From Vespula vulgaris (lineage: Eukaryota; Arthropoda; Insecta; Hymenoptera; Vespidae), in assembly GCF_905475345.1 (NCBI RefSeq), contig NC_066596.1, positions 5,209,001 to 5,273,000 on the forward strand: a stretch of DNA of 64,000 nucleotides, read 5' to 3'. The notes under the pieces are model-generated. The model did not search any database and was not told the origin of the DNA. It saw nothing but the letters and a program-made list of their open reading frames with translations. The position numbers and the translations under genes were made by a program. Below are positions 11,371 to 23,265 of this stretch, one piece after another. Positions within the stretch are counted from its first letter, which is position 1. Every line of letters begins with the position of its first letter.

Positions 11371-13306
11371 AGTGGGATTGAGATTCTCGGGGGTTGCTAA
11401 GTAGCATTTAATTGTACGCTTCATTTGAGTTGGTTAGCGCAGTCGCGTTATAGTTTCGCATGTAAAACCTTTTCTAGGTTTAACCTCCACCGCACTAGCT
11501 ACGAAACATCTACCTGTACTTTATAACATGTTTAATCGTCGGCAAGAATTTAATTTAAAAAGCAAAGCTTTATCTTTTTCTCTTGATTACTTTGCTATGT
11601 ATAAAATACAGATACTTTGACGTTTAAGCTAGTTCATTATCAGAAATAATCCGATCACTGGTAATACGTCTAAGGATCGAAAGCGAGCTGAGACCGTATC
11701 AATGCTTTTTTGTACGTCGCTTCGTTCGAACGGACTTGTGTTGCCTGTCTGCCTTTGAGACTTCGAAATGCGGGCATGAAAATAAAAAAATATAAAAGGG
11801 GAAGGAGGATGTTTCACTTCCATCCATAACTCCTCCTACCCCTCTTTACTTTTCTCTACATATCTCTCTTACTCACTCTTTGATAATCGAGAACGCTTTG
11901 CAGTCTGAAACCCGTGATATCCTCGGCTCTCTTTATCGCAAAAGCTTAAGAACGGCTTCATGTCATAAACGTTCCATTTCGTGGGCGATATGAGAGAAGA
12001 AAAATAAAGTGACTTTAAATCTAACGAAGGGAGAGGAAGAAGTAAATCAACGAGATACTACATATATACATACATACACGCGTTTCTTTTGTGCCTCCTA
12101 TCTATCTTTTTCTCGCTGCTTCTCCTTTTCTTTTGACTTTCTTATTCTGCGTTTTCTTCCCTTTTTTTCTTTCTTTCTTTTTCTTTTTTTGGCTTCTTCC
12201 ACTCAAGGTGAATCTTCCGATTCCGCGACTTTGCTATTTTTAGTTGGAACGTAAAGTCAGTGAAGTGCGCGTCTTTTACCTCGCTTCAAGAACGTTCAGC
12301 CCCTTTCAAGTGTCTTCTTTTCTTTGATATTGTAAGATTTACAACGCGTCGTGTTCGATCTAAGTAACTACGCAAGATTCGAATTCACATAGTTTAGCGA
12401 TTTAAAGTGATACATTATCATTGAAATTATTATCGATATATTCTGAATATCTTTATCATTAAAATTATTATTAATATATTATCACCAATATATTCTGTTG
12501 AACGCGATGAAGAGAATTTATGGAAATTAATTGAATTTTCAGGTATCCTTATATCGTACCTATAAATAAAAAGAAAAAAAAACAGGAGAAAGAAAAGAAA
12601 AAAGAAGAAAGTATTAACATAGCGGTCCCAATTGAGAAAGTTTACCTATTGGCAACGAAGTGCTTTACCAACGGTGAGCGTTTGAAACGGGTTAAAAAAA
12701 GAACAAAAGAAAAATTGAAAAACCATGTTTCCTGACTCTTTTGTGAGTACCAATCCTTTTCAATCATTTATTTTGTTCCGTTAACAGCCCGATCGAAGTG
12801 CTTTTAATAAAATCAAAGATACGAGAACGTAGAAGTGAAAGCATTTTACAAGTACTTTGCCTGGCTTTTTTTCCGTTCTCAAAATTTCACTGACACGTTG
12901 AAATTTTTTTGATATCGTTGGTTATTGGTCAGTCGTATATTAGCCATGATTCAAATTATCGATTCGGTCAAATAAATTAGAAACCTCGGTCGTTAATGGT
13001 TCGACGAATTTTTTCGGTGTAAATGGATAGTCGCTAAGGGATTTGAATAATTAGGACAATTTTGTAATTACGATTGGCACGTGCTAATTGGCATAACAAA
13101 GATATATGTATCGTCGTAAAAAATATATACAAAAAGTATTATAGAATTTAATTGTAGCACGATGATATTTGTTTATAGAAATCAGTATTTAACCGATTTA
13201 AATATAATTTTTGTGATTTCAAAGATGTGAGTAAGAGATACTAATAAGCTTTTCTCAATGAGGAATGGGTGTCGATCAACGTCCGTCCAAATAATTCAAA
13301 CGTCGA
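11371..13306. other. Non-coding spacer
   Basis: No gene recognised. A TATAAAAGG sequence lies at 11791-11799, but no good initiator sits at the expected distance near 11821. A pyrimidine-rich stretch occurs around 12100-12190 (CTTTTT and CTTC variants). The rest is AT-rich with short chance frames. Confidence 0.5.
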
Positions 13307-13381
13307 CTTTCTCTCTCTCTCTCTTTCTCTTTTTCTCTTTTTCTCTCTTTCTCTCTCTCTTTCTCTGTCTTTCCCTCTGTC
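13307..13381. repeat. (CT)n-rich microsatellite
   Basis: CT and CTTTTT variants on the plus strand; the Ser/Leu/Phe frame over it is repeat-derived. Confidence 0.9.
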
Positions 13382-14298
13382 TAGCTGCGCCTGTTCGGCT
13401 ATTATCGATTTTCGGAACGTTTCGACGTGAAATCTCGACGTCGTTGGGAGACCTCGCGCTAACCACCATTCGCCACCCGTCGAGTTGACGTATTATCGAT
13501 TATGTGCCTCCAACTATGAATAATCGCAGTGAACTTGTATGCCTGGTCTGAAACTTTTGACGGAAGGCGGGGTGGTTAACCGCAGGACAGATACGGAAGC
13601 AGACCAGAATCGAATCGTCTACTATCGTTATTAAGAAGTTGATTGGAAGAACCTACGACTGGCATAAATATGCAAATCATCGAATAGAAGGAAATTCCAT
13701 TATGTTGGGATCGATTCGATCGACAAATTTTATAATGAACCCGACCCGGTGCTAGTCTGATTATAATAAGGATTGATCGTTCTGACGATGCAATTTCAAA
13801 TATATACATAATTCAATGAGAGATGCTTTGCATATACAGATAATTCGCAACCATAATTATATTGTAATTAGAGGTCGAATGTGATATTTAGATGTCACGA
13901 AACAACGAGCATTTTTTTTTTTAGCGAATCCAATTGTTTCTGTAGTTTCGAAGTTCTCAGAATTCATTCGAAATAACCTGAAACTCAATGTTACGTCATA
14001 TGAAAGAAAAAAAGGGCAAAAAAATGTTATCGTCTCGCGTTACATTATTCCACTCGACTGCGTATAGAAAGTTGTACGCATTTCACATGGATATTTTCCG
14101 AGTATCAAAAATTTCATTCTTTCATCAAAGAACGCAACGAGCTTTAACCATGCTAGAATCATCGAGACAGAGATCAAATGCGATCGATCTTGCAGAAAAT
14201 ACACGAGTCATGTTATTTAGTACCTACGTTGCCACGCAAAAGGAACAAACCCGACGGGGAGTATTGATTTTCCGAAAATTTATATACATAGAAGAGAG

Positions 14299-14332
14299 AA
14301 TGAGTGAGAGTGAGAGAGTGAGAGAGAGAGAC

Positions 14333-14376
<44 letters not shown>
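14299..14376. repeat. (GA)n microsatellite
   Basis: Degenerate GAGT/GACA units giving way to a pure GA core at about 14347-14374. Confidence 0.92.
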
Positions 14377-14377
<1 letters not shown>

Positions 14378-14920
14378 TGTTTGTGACCAGCGTGAAATCG
14401 ACGGGTGCGCGCGGTTTCACGTCGTAATTTAATGCGGACAACGACTATTACGTTATGAACTTCGACGAAGCGTATGACACTTACATTTAAATTTACTTGT
14501 GTGTAATAGATACAATATGTGGATCACTAGGAAGAATTATAACCGGGTTCATCTATTTTAAGTTGTTCCATTTAAATACGTTAATGTGATATCTCATTGA
14601 AAGACAAGAAAATAGAAAAGCCGTAACGCTTTGGATCGCTTGGAATCTGAACTGAAAAGAGAGACATCGGTTCTCACGATACTCTTTTCTCCAATGCCCG
14701 ACGAAAAGTAAGGAATTCCTTGCCATCGCTTAGCTACCCTTGGACTACCCTTTCTCTTACAACTTCGCGCTAGAGAGAAAAGAGGAATCCGAAGCTGTAA
14801 AGAATGTCTTTCCCGTAACAATCGCTCGAATATTTCCGCGTATAAAGACGATACAACGTCATGAAAGCGGTATTCGAGTTATTCCAATATTCAGAAATAG
14901 ACGTAGGTATAACTTGCATT

Positions 14921-15075
14921 TCTCTGTCTCTCTCTCTCTCTCTCTCTTTATATATATATGTGTGTGTGTGCGTGTGCGTATACGCGTGTGTATGTGAATC
15001 TGTGGGTGTGTATTTCTCTCTTTCTCTCTATATGTACATAGATATATATCTCTATAACTGTCTTCCTGTCTCTCT
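14921..15075. repeat. Compound CT / TA / TG microsatellite cluster
   Basis: CT array (14921-14947), then TA (14949-14959), then TG with CG variants (14959-14999), then further CT and TATA segments to 15075. Two frames over it are spurious. Confidence 0.9.
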
Positions 15076-16129
15076 CTAACGTAGAAAGACGTGGCTCTTT
15101 CGTCCCACCATCGAAACGATCTTTCGCGTTTCCTACTTATTTCAGTCCTCTCCGATCTTTTGTCTAGCCCGTTTCCCCATCCATATCTTTTGGTTCTCCT
15201 TTGCGAAACGCTTTCCTGCCTTCTGTCTTTTGGTAAAAGTCTCCCAGGGCGTTTCCATTGTAGCCAACTTTCGGATACGAGAGTGGGAGAGCGCTTTCGT
15301 ACGTTCTTTCAGGATTCATATACGTACGTCTAAGTAGCCGGATGATATTTTATATCTACGCCATTTTCATATACTCTCTTTTCTCCTTACCCCATATCTC
15401 TAACTCTCAATCTATTTCTTTATTTTTCCTTTATTTCCCTTTCCGACAAGTTTATTTCTTTCATTTTACTTCAATAAATAGTTTTCGCCTGTACGATTTA
15501 TTGGAATTCTCGAAACTGCATAGAATAGCTAGTTAAATCGTACCAATGATACGTAAACTTATCCTTGGCAAAGATATCTCATTGTTCTGCTGATATAAAC
15601 AGAGAGAATTGGAAATACTTTTCCGCTCTATATCCATTTATATGTATTCGAAATATATATCAATGCGCAATAATTCAATGATCTTGATCAAGTTTATTAT
15701 CCCATTTTCTTGACTGAATATATTTTAGGATAAGCAGGACACGAAAAAGAAATGTTTCTATCTTTGATCATTCTTCTTTTGACATCTTAACTTCCTCGAA
15801 AGATTTGCGATTATGAAATCCGAATAATGACATCCCCAATAACGTGAAATGCAGTTTAGATCATGTCGGGTATTCGGTCGATCGATGATGAACGCTGTTA
15901 CAAGTCTACCATTCTATCTTCAATCTTTCGATAAACGATAAACGAAGACAGTTACGCCTTTAAATCGATATATCGGTTTTAGATTCCTGTTATAGGTATC
16001 GTATTATCCTGAAGTTCCTTTTTAAATCGACATTCTTTTCCTATACCGACCAACCGTTAAATTCACTTTTAACCAACGAGCGAATCAGCCTGTACATATA
16101 TGCATCGATGAACGTAGAACTAGAAGAAG

Positions 16130-16368
16130 GCCATTACGTGAGAGAATTTTCGGTGGTAGCGCGGCCATACCGCGGCGAAAGCTCACCCCCGTGCGCGGAA
16201 TAATTTAAAAGCTCATTAGCTCTGCCATTTCTTAAGTTCGGGGGATAATGTTGGCCCGAGGGTCGTTAGAGCTAAGGTCGCACTCCCTTTTCTTTTTTAC
16301 CACCCTTCTCTCGTTCTCCTCCTTCTACTTTCTTTCTTTCTCTCTCTCTCTTTCGTTCTTTCTTTCGT

Positions 16369-16403
<35 letters not shown>

Positions 16404-16735
16404 CTTTTTCTCTTGGTCCATGAAATGGAAGGAAGGGGTTTCTTCCTTTAACGTTGGTGGTCGTGTCGGCGCTGATAGCAGTGGGAGTGGCTCCCACACA
16501 CTGAAGCACCAACTCCTGCGCTTCATGGGACTCCGGTATATAGTCTTCCTAGCCTTCTACCACATTGGTTTGTCGAACCATTAATCGGAACAGCTTTATA
16601 CCCGGAGATTTATATTGGATTAGCTTGCGGAACTGCCGATGGTATAGTTTGAAGGCTCTGACCCAACGGGTAACTACCCTGCATCCCTTCCACTTAATGA
16701 ACGACGCCGATCGTAGAACGATGCTCAGCCGGTAA
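16130..16735. other. GC-richer island around a TTTC array, with a donor-like end
   Basis: Less AT-rich than its surroundings. To the right of the TTTC array, an open frame follows the in-frame stop at 16550-16552 and runs about 60 codons to CCG|GTAAGA, a good splice donor with the intron from 16732. The residues are mixed and protein-like (Trp, Cys, Arg and hydrophobics), yet no family is recognised. The preceding acceptor (TTCCTAG, ending at 16552) has a weak pyrimidine tract. It could be a conserved regulatory block or a real exon. Confidence 0.22.
16329..16412. repeat. (TTTC)n tetranucleotide array
   Basis: About 80 bp of TTTC with CT and TTCG variants. It is read as Phe-Leu-Ser or Lys-Glu-Arg runs on the two strands. 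Confidence 0.93.
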
Positions 16736-16740
16736 GATCT

Positions 16741-17860
16741 CTTCCTTCGTCTCTTTTTTCTTTTTTTTTTTTTTTTATTTTTATCATAGAATGTACGAGA
16801 TCCTTCCTCTTTCTCTTATTTTCCAACATTTTCACTTATTTAAGAGAGTAAAAATATTATTTGAAATTTTTTAAAACGAGACTCATTGAATTATTCAAAA
16901 AATCCGAAGGAATAATTTTATCTTCATCCAATAGCTTAATAATTCTTTCTAAAATTTTATTCCTTCTGACACTTAGTATAGTTCTCGATATTTCATATGA
17001 TCTGTAAAACGAGTTTATTTTTAATTATAAATTATGTTTCATCTATTTATCATTTTCTTCGTTCCTCGCCTTTCTACTTTTCTTTATTATTTCGTTCATT
17101 TTAGTTTATTCGTTCCCTTGCTGTAGATTTCGCGCGATTTACTTAAAGTGGGACGTACAGTGCAGCTGGTGCCTTCTATTGTTTCCTTGCGTCTTGTAGG
17201 ATTGACTCCGTTCCAAGGACCAAGTAAGGAGCCTTTATCGATCCGAACGTCTATTTTTGAGCTTCCACGTTATCTTCATTCGTAGTCAAAGATCGCGTGC
17301 ATTTTACCGAATCGTTTAATTGATCTGTAATTATGGTATTAAATCATCGAATCTCCAAAATATTCGTGAAAATTCGTGAAAATTCGTTGTCTACCACCTA
17401 TTTTTGATTTGTCATAAATGTGTTTTTGAGTTGTACATAAAGTAATTACTTAACGATTAGTTATTTATACAGAATACTCATATTTATTGGCATCATTGGC
17501 TTCACGTTAGATTCAAGCTTAATTTTTAATATTCTATTTATATCGGAATCTAATTATTTTTAAAATTTTCGGATTGTAATCTCTACGAACAAGTAATATT
17601 TTTTTTGCGTTAATGATCAACTCTATTGTTAATATAATACGAAGTATAATTACAGATTCGGATTTTCGGAGATTTATATGATTTTATGGAAAAGTGGAAT
17701 TTGAATGGAAATATTCCTTTCTTTGAAAATAATTTATAACTAAAATTATAGAAAGAATGGAATCCATTTTATTGTAAATTAAAGCAATACCATATATTGC
17801 TGTTTTACGCATTATATCTCTACTATCAATGGGATTCGGGTAAAATGCACTTGATAATAT
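16741..17860. other. AT-rich non-coding spacer
   Basis: Very AT-rich, starting with a poly-T tract at about 16755-16778. A short 11-bp direct repeat (GAAAATTCGT-like) occurs near 17366-17395. No open frame of interest. Confidence 0.6.
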
Positions 17861-17929
17861 TTAATATTAATATTAATAATAACATTGATAATAATAATAA
17901 TAGTAGTAGTAATAATAATAATAATAGTA

Positions 17930-17998
<69 letters not shown>
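17861..17998. repeat. (AAT)n trinucleotide array
   Basis: About 135 bp of AAT/ATA triplets with AGT variants, pure from about 17933 to 17997. It translates as poly-Asn, poly-Ile or poly-Leu depending on frame. Confidence 0.95.
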
Positions 17999-17999
<1 letters not shown>

Positions 18000-18000
18000 G

Positions 18001-18670
18001 CAGAGAGATGAAAGGATATCCTTTTTCAATCAATTTATAAAAATCTATTGTATCAAAGTAGATATTATTTTACATCATTTTTGAATAAAGCTTGTTTTAC
18101 TTGAAAACATTTTGTGAAAACTCTTACGAAAGTTTGATCAAAATCGAGATGTACCCTATGTGAACGTATCGAGTTGGTTCGTTAATAAGTACTGTCTACA
18201 TGCTGTAGCAAAGTTCTATCTATTATGTAATAATCGCCTTTGAAAAGTTATCGAGGGTCCCTCGACACCAAAAGATAAGAAACGACCGTGCTTTCGCGTA
18301 TGGAATATTAAGCTACGAGACTCTAACGGACGTAACGTATTAACGTGTTTCGTCTTATACGTACATGTATAGTAATATATACTTAGATATATAAGTTCGA
18401 TATTACACTTACCACTTATCGCGTAGCCCGATTCCTACTTTGAATAATGTTACGCGCTAGATACTCAGAATGCATATTCGACCAAGGTTAGATCTCATCT
18501 CGTCTTGAATTATGGAAGCCAGGGCACGTAGTAGCGTGCGACTTTACGACGGATTAATTAACCCTTAACCGACAATGAACGGCGCACTCCAATGGAAACG
18601 GCCTCTTTATTAAGATCCACAAATTATTTAAAATGTTCTCATTTTGTATATCATAGCTTAGGTAAATTTG
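18001..18670. other. Non-coding spacer with a homeodomain-type motif
   Basis: No gene seen. Around 18550-18570 a GGATTAATTAACCCTTAACC segment contains TAATTA-type homeodomain core sites, in a moderately GC-richer setting (about 18500-18605). A regulatory role is conjecture. Confidence 0.35.
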
Positions 18671-18674
18671 GGAA

Positions 18675-18720
18675 ACAATCAAGCGATATACATACATATG
18701 TATGTATATCGCTTGATTGT
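18675..18720. repeat. Perfect 46-bp palindrome
   Basis: The left 23 bp (starting ACAATCAAGCGATATAC) are exactly reverse-complemented by the right 23 bp, with no spacer; the centre is CATATG. The symmetry stops sharply at both ends. Such a sequence can extrude a cruciform or fold back as single strand. It is not a microRNA precursor in this form, because there is no terminal loop. Confidence 0.97.
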
Positions 18721-19400
18721 AATGCATGTAAGGTTTCAGATATCTTAGGATAAATTCGATATATCGTTCGTTTAAACATCGTCACGATTAATCGATCGTG
18801 GTAATAAAAACGGCACGACGTTATTATGATCATTGTTGAATAGCTATTGACAGAAAAGTCGAATGTCGAAAATTCTCTTGCCAAAGGGATATCTACCTTG
18901 TCAGAAAACGTTAATGAAGTTGACAACAACGAACGTAGGACGGTTTATTACACCTCCGGTTCTCGAAGCACGAAACCGAGCTTAAAATTTTGTTGGCGGT
19001 AAGTACGTCGGCAATAGTGCACGTATTTCTTCACGCCTGACATGCCAGTCGGCGCTTTTCCCACTTTGCAAGCATTGCAAAACGAATACGGCCATATATA
19101 CAAGTAGGAAAGAGCAAGAGAGTACGAGAAAATACTCTGTACGCTGACGTTTTCGGACGATTCAGAGTTTCCCCGTTGTCATAAATACTCTAATTTCTCT
19201 AGCGTCCTCTCTTTCTCTCTCTCTTCTATCCTTTGTATCTCTCCTTCCACTTCCACCGGTTTCCCTCTTTTTCTCGAAAGGAGACCGATGTGCCGCTAGT
19301 TGACTACATAATTGGTTCCCTTTATGAAATGGCATACAATGAACTCTAACGAGCGAGAGTACCATTTTTCGAGATTCCCTCTCAAGCCCTGATATAAATT

Positions 19401-19450
19401 TTTTCCTTTCTCTCTTTTTTTTATCTCATTTCTTTCTCTCTCTCTCTCTC
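19401..19450. repeat. CT-rich tract
   Basis: Pyrimidine tract with T8 and CT segments. Confidence 0.8.
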
Positions 19451-19974
19451 ACCCTCCTTCTCCTATACACAACGATCTCATTTGAAATTGGACGAATATA
19501 TTGTATTTATATAACGTTATCATATTCACGAATAGTAGCATGTAATAGCATAACGTTCTGAAAAACTCAATGAGCGAGCCAGCCAGCAAGCAAGCAAGCA
19601 AGCAATTTATAAATATTATTTCACGTATTTATATTAACTACTATTAAATTAGAAATCCATAGGTATAATAAACTGTTTAATCAAATACCTTGCTATCCTT
19701 CCAAATCGTGTGTGTTTTCGTTCATCAATCCTACTAATATTATTTTCGAATCAAATCCCACATGGCATTTTAATTCATTATAATTCGCATCTCGTCTCAT
19801 GGAATTTTCGTTGGAACAAAAGCCCCAGCCATCCAGCGCGTGCTAGGATCGTAAAACAACAATAAACGCAAATAATTGCATTCTCCGTTCGGTGAACGTG
19901 AGCGGACGGTAAAGTTTATCGAAAGAATGGTCGAGTCTGGTAAGGGAGTGGATATCAATGGGATGGGATAGAAA

Positions 19975-19980
19975 AGGAGA

Positions 19981-20015
<35 letters not shown>

Positions 20016-20046
20016 AAGAAAGAGAGAGAGAAAGAGAGAAAGAGAT
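19975..20046. repeat. (GA)n microsatellite
   Basis: GA array with AAAG interruptions; two minus frames over it read Ser-Leu. Confidence 0.92.
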
Positions 20047-20470
20047 GGAGGACCGCGTAGAACGCTTCGAACTATTCCGGCCATCGATCACTCGCCGTTC
20101 TTGGGACAGTCCATTGATTTCACGATGTTGATTATGCGGTGCCGGAGATGGCTTTAAATTTCACGCTTCGCTTGCCGAGACTCGTGGGTTCTGAGATAAG
20201 GTTACCCCGTGGTACATCGTAGAAAGGAAGGAAGGCACCTTAAGCTAGTATTGAGTACATGAGGTTTAGCGGTTTCCCCGTCACTCGACGAACAAGAAAT
20301 TCCGCTTCCTCGCTCGTCCGTGAATATTAGCTCGGCCATTTTGTCGTTGGTGGGGCATTCACCAACGTTAATCGTTAAGCCAGCAACGGCATGGTATAAC
20401 ACCATCGTGGCAATATCATCGCGGTCAGCGATCGCGTCGCTAAACGTTGACGTTGGCAAAACTTTCCTAT
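20047..20470. other. GC-richer block with a mixed-composition open frame on the minus strand
   Basis: This stretch is about half G+C. A minus-strand frame (20459 to 20202) of 85 codons is free of repeats and has balanced composition, which makes it one of the more protein-like frames of the window. I recognise no family, no splice acceptor with a pyrimidine tract precedes it, and its only possible donor is weak. It may be a conserved non-coding element whose low AT content keeps a frame open. Confidence 0.2.
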
Positions 20471-21281
20471 ATACATAAATGCACCAACGCAGTTATCGTA
20501 ACGTACTATTTCTCTTTTTTTCTCTCTCTTGGAATAGATGGTAGTGGTAGTGGTGGGAGGAGGTGATGGCTGGGGGTTGGAAAAGAGGGATGGAAGGATG
20601 CAGGAAAAATGAATAAAAGCAGACACGGGCCGGTGTTCCGGCGCTACTCGCGAGTTTATCCTCCACGATTCCCAGGAGTGACATCGCAATCGATACCTAC
20701 GCCAGCCACCGTGGCTTTTTTAGTTCTCCTCACCCTCCTCTCCCTCTCCTCCCATCCCCAGACTAACTCCGTATCATGAAGCTACCTCTGCCTCTGTTTT
20801 TACCATTTTCTCTTCTAGATACCTGCCATTGTCTCTGTTGGAACCTGCGATACGTTTCGATGCGACAAAATCGCGCACCGCGTATTACGCTGATCGTAAA
20901 GGAACATTACTTTTTATTTTTCTCACATTGAAAGTCGTAACGTCTTTTACAAGCATTATACCGGTGTAATCTAATACGGGAAAACAAAGAAGATAATCTA
21001 TATTAAACCCAACCCAAATACTAATCAGATCAAAATTACGTGTAACTTAGGTTAACTGGTTTAACAAAACAAAGTTATAATCCAGATGCAATCTAAACAA
21101 CTCACTCACAATATATTATATTACTCAACAGCCATTCTCAAATACAAAGGACATAAATACGAATACGGATAAATGCACGTATTTGCATAAGCGAATATCT
21201 AACATTCTATAAACGTCATTTTAACAATACACTACAGACAATACCTTTCATTGCTCTAAGTAGAGAACCCTAACGTCACAA
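20471..21281. other. Non-coding spacer with a G-rich strand segment
   Basis: At about 20539-20580 the plus strand is rich in GGT/GGGAGG units (several G runs, one of five). No gene is seen in the AT-rich remainder. Confidence 0.5.
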
Positions 21282-21305
21282 GGAGAAACAGAGAAAGAGA
21301 TAGAG

Positions 21306-21370
<65 letters not shown>
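21282..21370. repeat. (GA)n microsatellite
   Basis: About 88 bp of GA with CA and AA interruptions. Confidence 0.93.
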
Positions 21371-21502
21371 TGCATAAAGTCCATCGTTTGTGAATTATTC
21401 CGACGTAGCGTAAGATTATAAGCTCCGCTCAGTCGTGGTAGAATGACGGTCTACGTAATATTCAAAGCTTTTGTCCGCAAGATTCATGATGGAAAGCAAA
21501 GC

Positions 21503-21504
<2 letters not shown>

Positions 21505-21542
<38 letters not shown>
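21505..21542. repeat. (GA)n microsatellite
   Basis: Pure GA array about 36 bp long. Confidence 0.93.
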
Positions 21543-21546
<4 letters not shown>

Positions 21547-21789
21547 TAAAGAGAAGCTATTTTGCATTATTATAATCAGTTATTTTACCGTGATACTCAG
21601 AAGAAGAAGTTAGCCAGCGTGCAGGGCAAACGGATGTTATGGTTAGTAACGAACTGACGAAAGTCTCTACGATTTGTGATCCTTTTCTTTTTTCTCTTTC
21701 CTGTTTCTTTCCTTTCCATCATGCCTTGATGAGTGACTTAGAGATTCAACTGAAGAACTCAGTTAAGAAAAATCATAAAACAGAAAAGT

Positions 21790-21830
21790 AGAGAGAGAGA
21801 GGGGGGGAGGAAGAGAGAGGGAGAGAGAAA
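21790..21830. repeat. GA/G7 purine tract
   Basis: GA units interrupted by a run of seven G residues. Confidence 0.85.
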
Positions 21831-22197
21831 GTAAGTGTGGCGTTTGAATTTCCGGTTTCATGGACATATCTCACGCAGAAAGTTTTGATTTAACAGGCAA
21901 GGTACTGTCTCTTCATTCTCCTTGACGAAATTCGAACAAAGTAACTAGATTTTCAAAATGGTTTTGTCCTAACAAGTAGGTACTGACAACGATCCATTGT
22001 TTCACGAGAGAAACAATGATCTCTTTCTCCTGCTTTCCATTTTGTAGTATGTCTTTCTTCGTTTCTCTTTCTCTCACAAGCTCATGTACACTCTATCTCT
22101 TTCTCTTGAAACTAGAGAGTACGTTGAGTCTTGCTACGAAATCGACCGTCACCGTTTCTCTTCTCTAACGTGAAATGAACCTGTTACGTGAGACCAC

Positions 22198-22231
22198 ATT
22201 CGTAGCTATAGTACATACTATAGCTACGAAT
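22198..22231. repeat. Near-perfect hairpin, 16-bp arms
   Basis: ATTCGTAGCTATAGTA is followed by CA and then its exact reverse complement. Total length is 34 bp. With a two-base loop it would form a cruciform-like structure; it lacks the flanking stem of a microRNA precursor. Confidence 0.96.
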
Positions 22232-22754
22232 TCCCGTTATATACCCGTAGACGGATAAAGTTCGATGGTCTACCGATTATTGAGCGAACTTTACTGATGA
22301 TCCGAGATTTTATCGACGTAACACCGTGGATAGTATTCTCATTTGTTCCGAGATACGAGATTAATCAATGGGGAAAGCTTGAAACGTTTAAGAAATATAT
22401 CTTTCTTAATTTGGACGTGATATCTTTGGATTGACTGAAATTTGACTAATTATGAAAAATTCGGAGTTCGTGCTTAAACGAGAAGTAAAACCTCTATCCA
22501 CAATATCTCCAGACAGTTTAATTAAATCTTCGTCTCGTGCATGTCTTCGCTCCGTCCAGAATTCACGAAAAACTAATTAGCGTCGCGAACCGGAATACCG
22601 TGAAAACGGATGTACAAACGTTACACTCGGTGCAACACAGCGTATTTGTCGATGTGCTAACTGGAAGGTCATTTCTATACAGTTCAGCTATAACTCGCGA
22701 GTAAAAGTTAAGGGTGAGCTGGAGAATACTACGCGAAGAGAACGTGAATACAAA
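22232..22754. other. Non-coding spacer
   Basis: Moderate G+C, no recognised gene, no open frame above 60 codons. Confidence 0.55.
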
Positions 22755-22767
22755 AGAGGGAGGGAAG

Positions 22768-22799
<32 letters not shown>
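22755..22799. repeat. (GA)n microsatellite
   Basis: GGGA/GGA units leading into a pure GA core. Confidence 0.92.
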
Positions 22800-23214
22800 T
22801 AGTCGGATGCTACCTCTTCCCTCGTACTTTGGTTAGTTCGTATTATAAACTAGAAATTTAGCGCTACCTAGGGATCAACCATTCTCGAGAAACGGACCAT
22901 TCCTAGCAACGGCCCTAATAACGGCATTAGATACATCGTAAGACTCTAATCTGACGGGGTACGGGGTTTTAGAAACTTGCATAATTCTCATCTGATGCCT
23001 TGCTCTAGTATATCATTTCCAAACTTGAACAATGAGGGGACAAAGAGAGAGAGAGAGAGAGAAAGAGAGAGAAACAGTACGATTGAACTCGAGAATCATT
23101 ATCATTCAGGCGCATAAACATTTGTTTAAATTTATTACTTTATATATTGTGAATATTTCTGCATGATTAGATCTTTGATAGATATTTTCATATCCTCAGA
23201 AAAAAATTTATCGA

Positions 23215-23218
<4 letters not shown>

Positions 23219-23263
<45 letters not shown>
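23219..23263. repeat. (TA)n microsatellite
   Basis: About 44 bp of uninterrupted AT dinucleotides. Confidence 0.95.

Positions 23264-23265
<2 letters not shown>

Noticed and set aside
11425..11500. tRNA-like sequence (GTTGGTTAGCGCAG resembling a D-arm/A box, then GGTTTAACCTC)
   Set aside because: The B-box match is poor and the acceptor and anticodon stems do not pair, so a tRNA is not supported.
11791..11822. TATAAAAGG box considered as a core promoter
   Set aside because: No initiator consensus lies at the expected distance.
17797..18084. Poly-Asn, poly-Ile and poly-Leu frames on both strands
   Set aside because: They are translations of the AAT array; amino-acid content changes with frame and no unique flanking domain exists.
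22198..22231. microRNA precursor
   Set aside because: The arms are only 16 bp with a two-base loop; a precursor needs a longer stem and loop. The 46-bp palindrome was rejected for the same reason.
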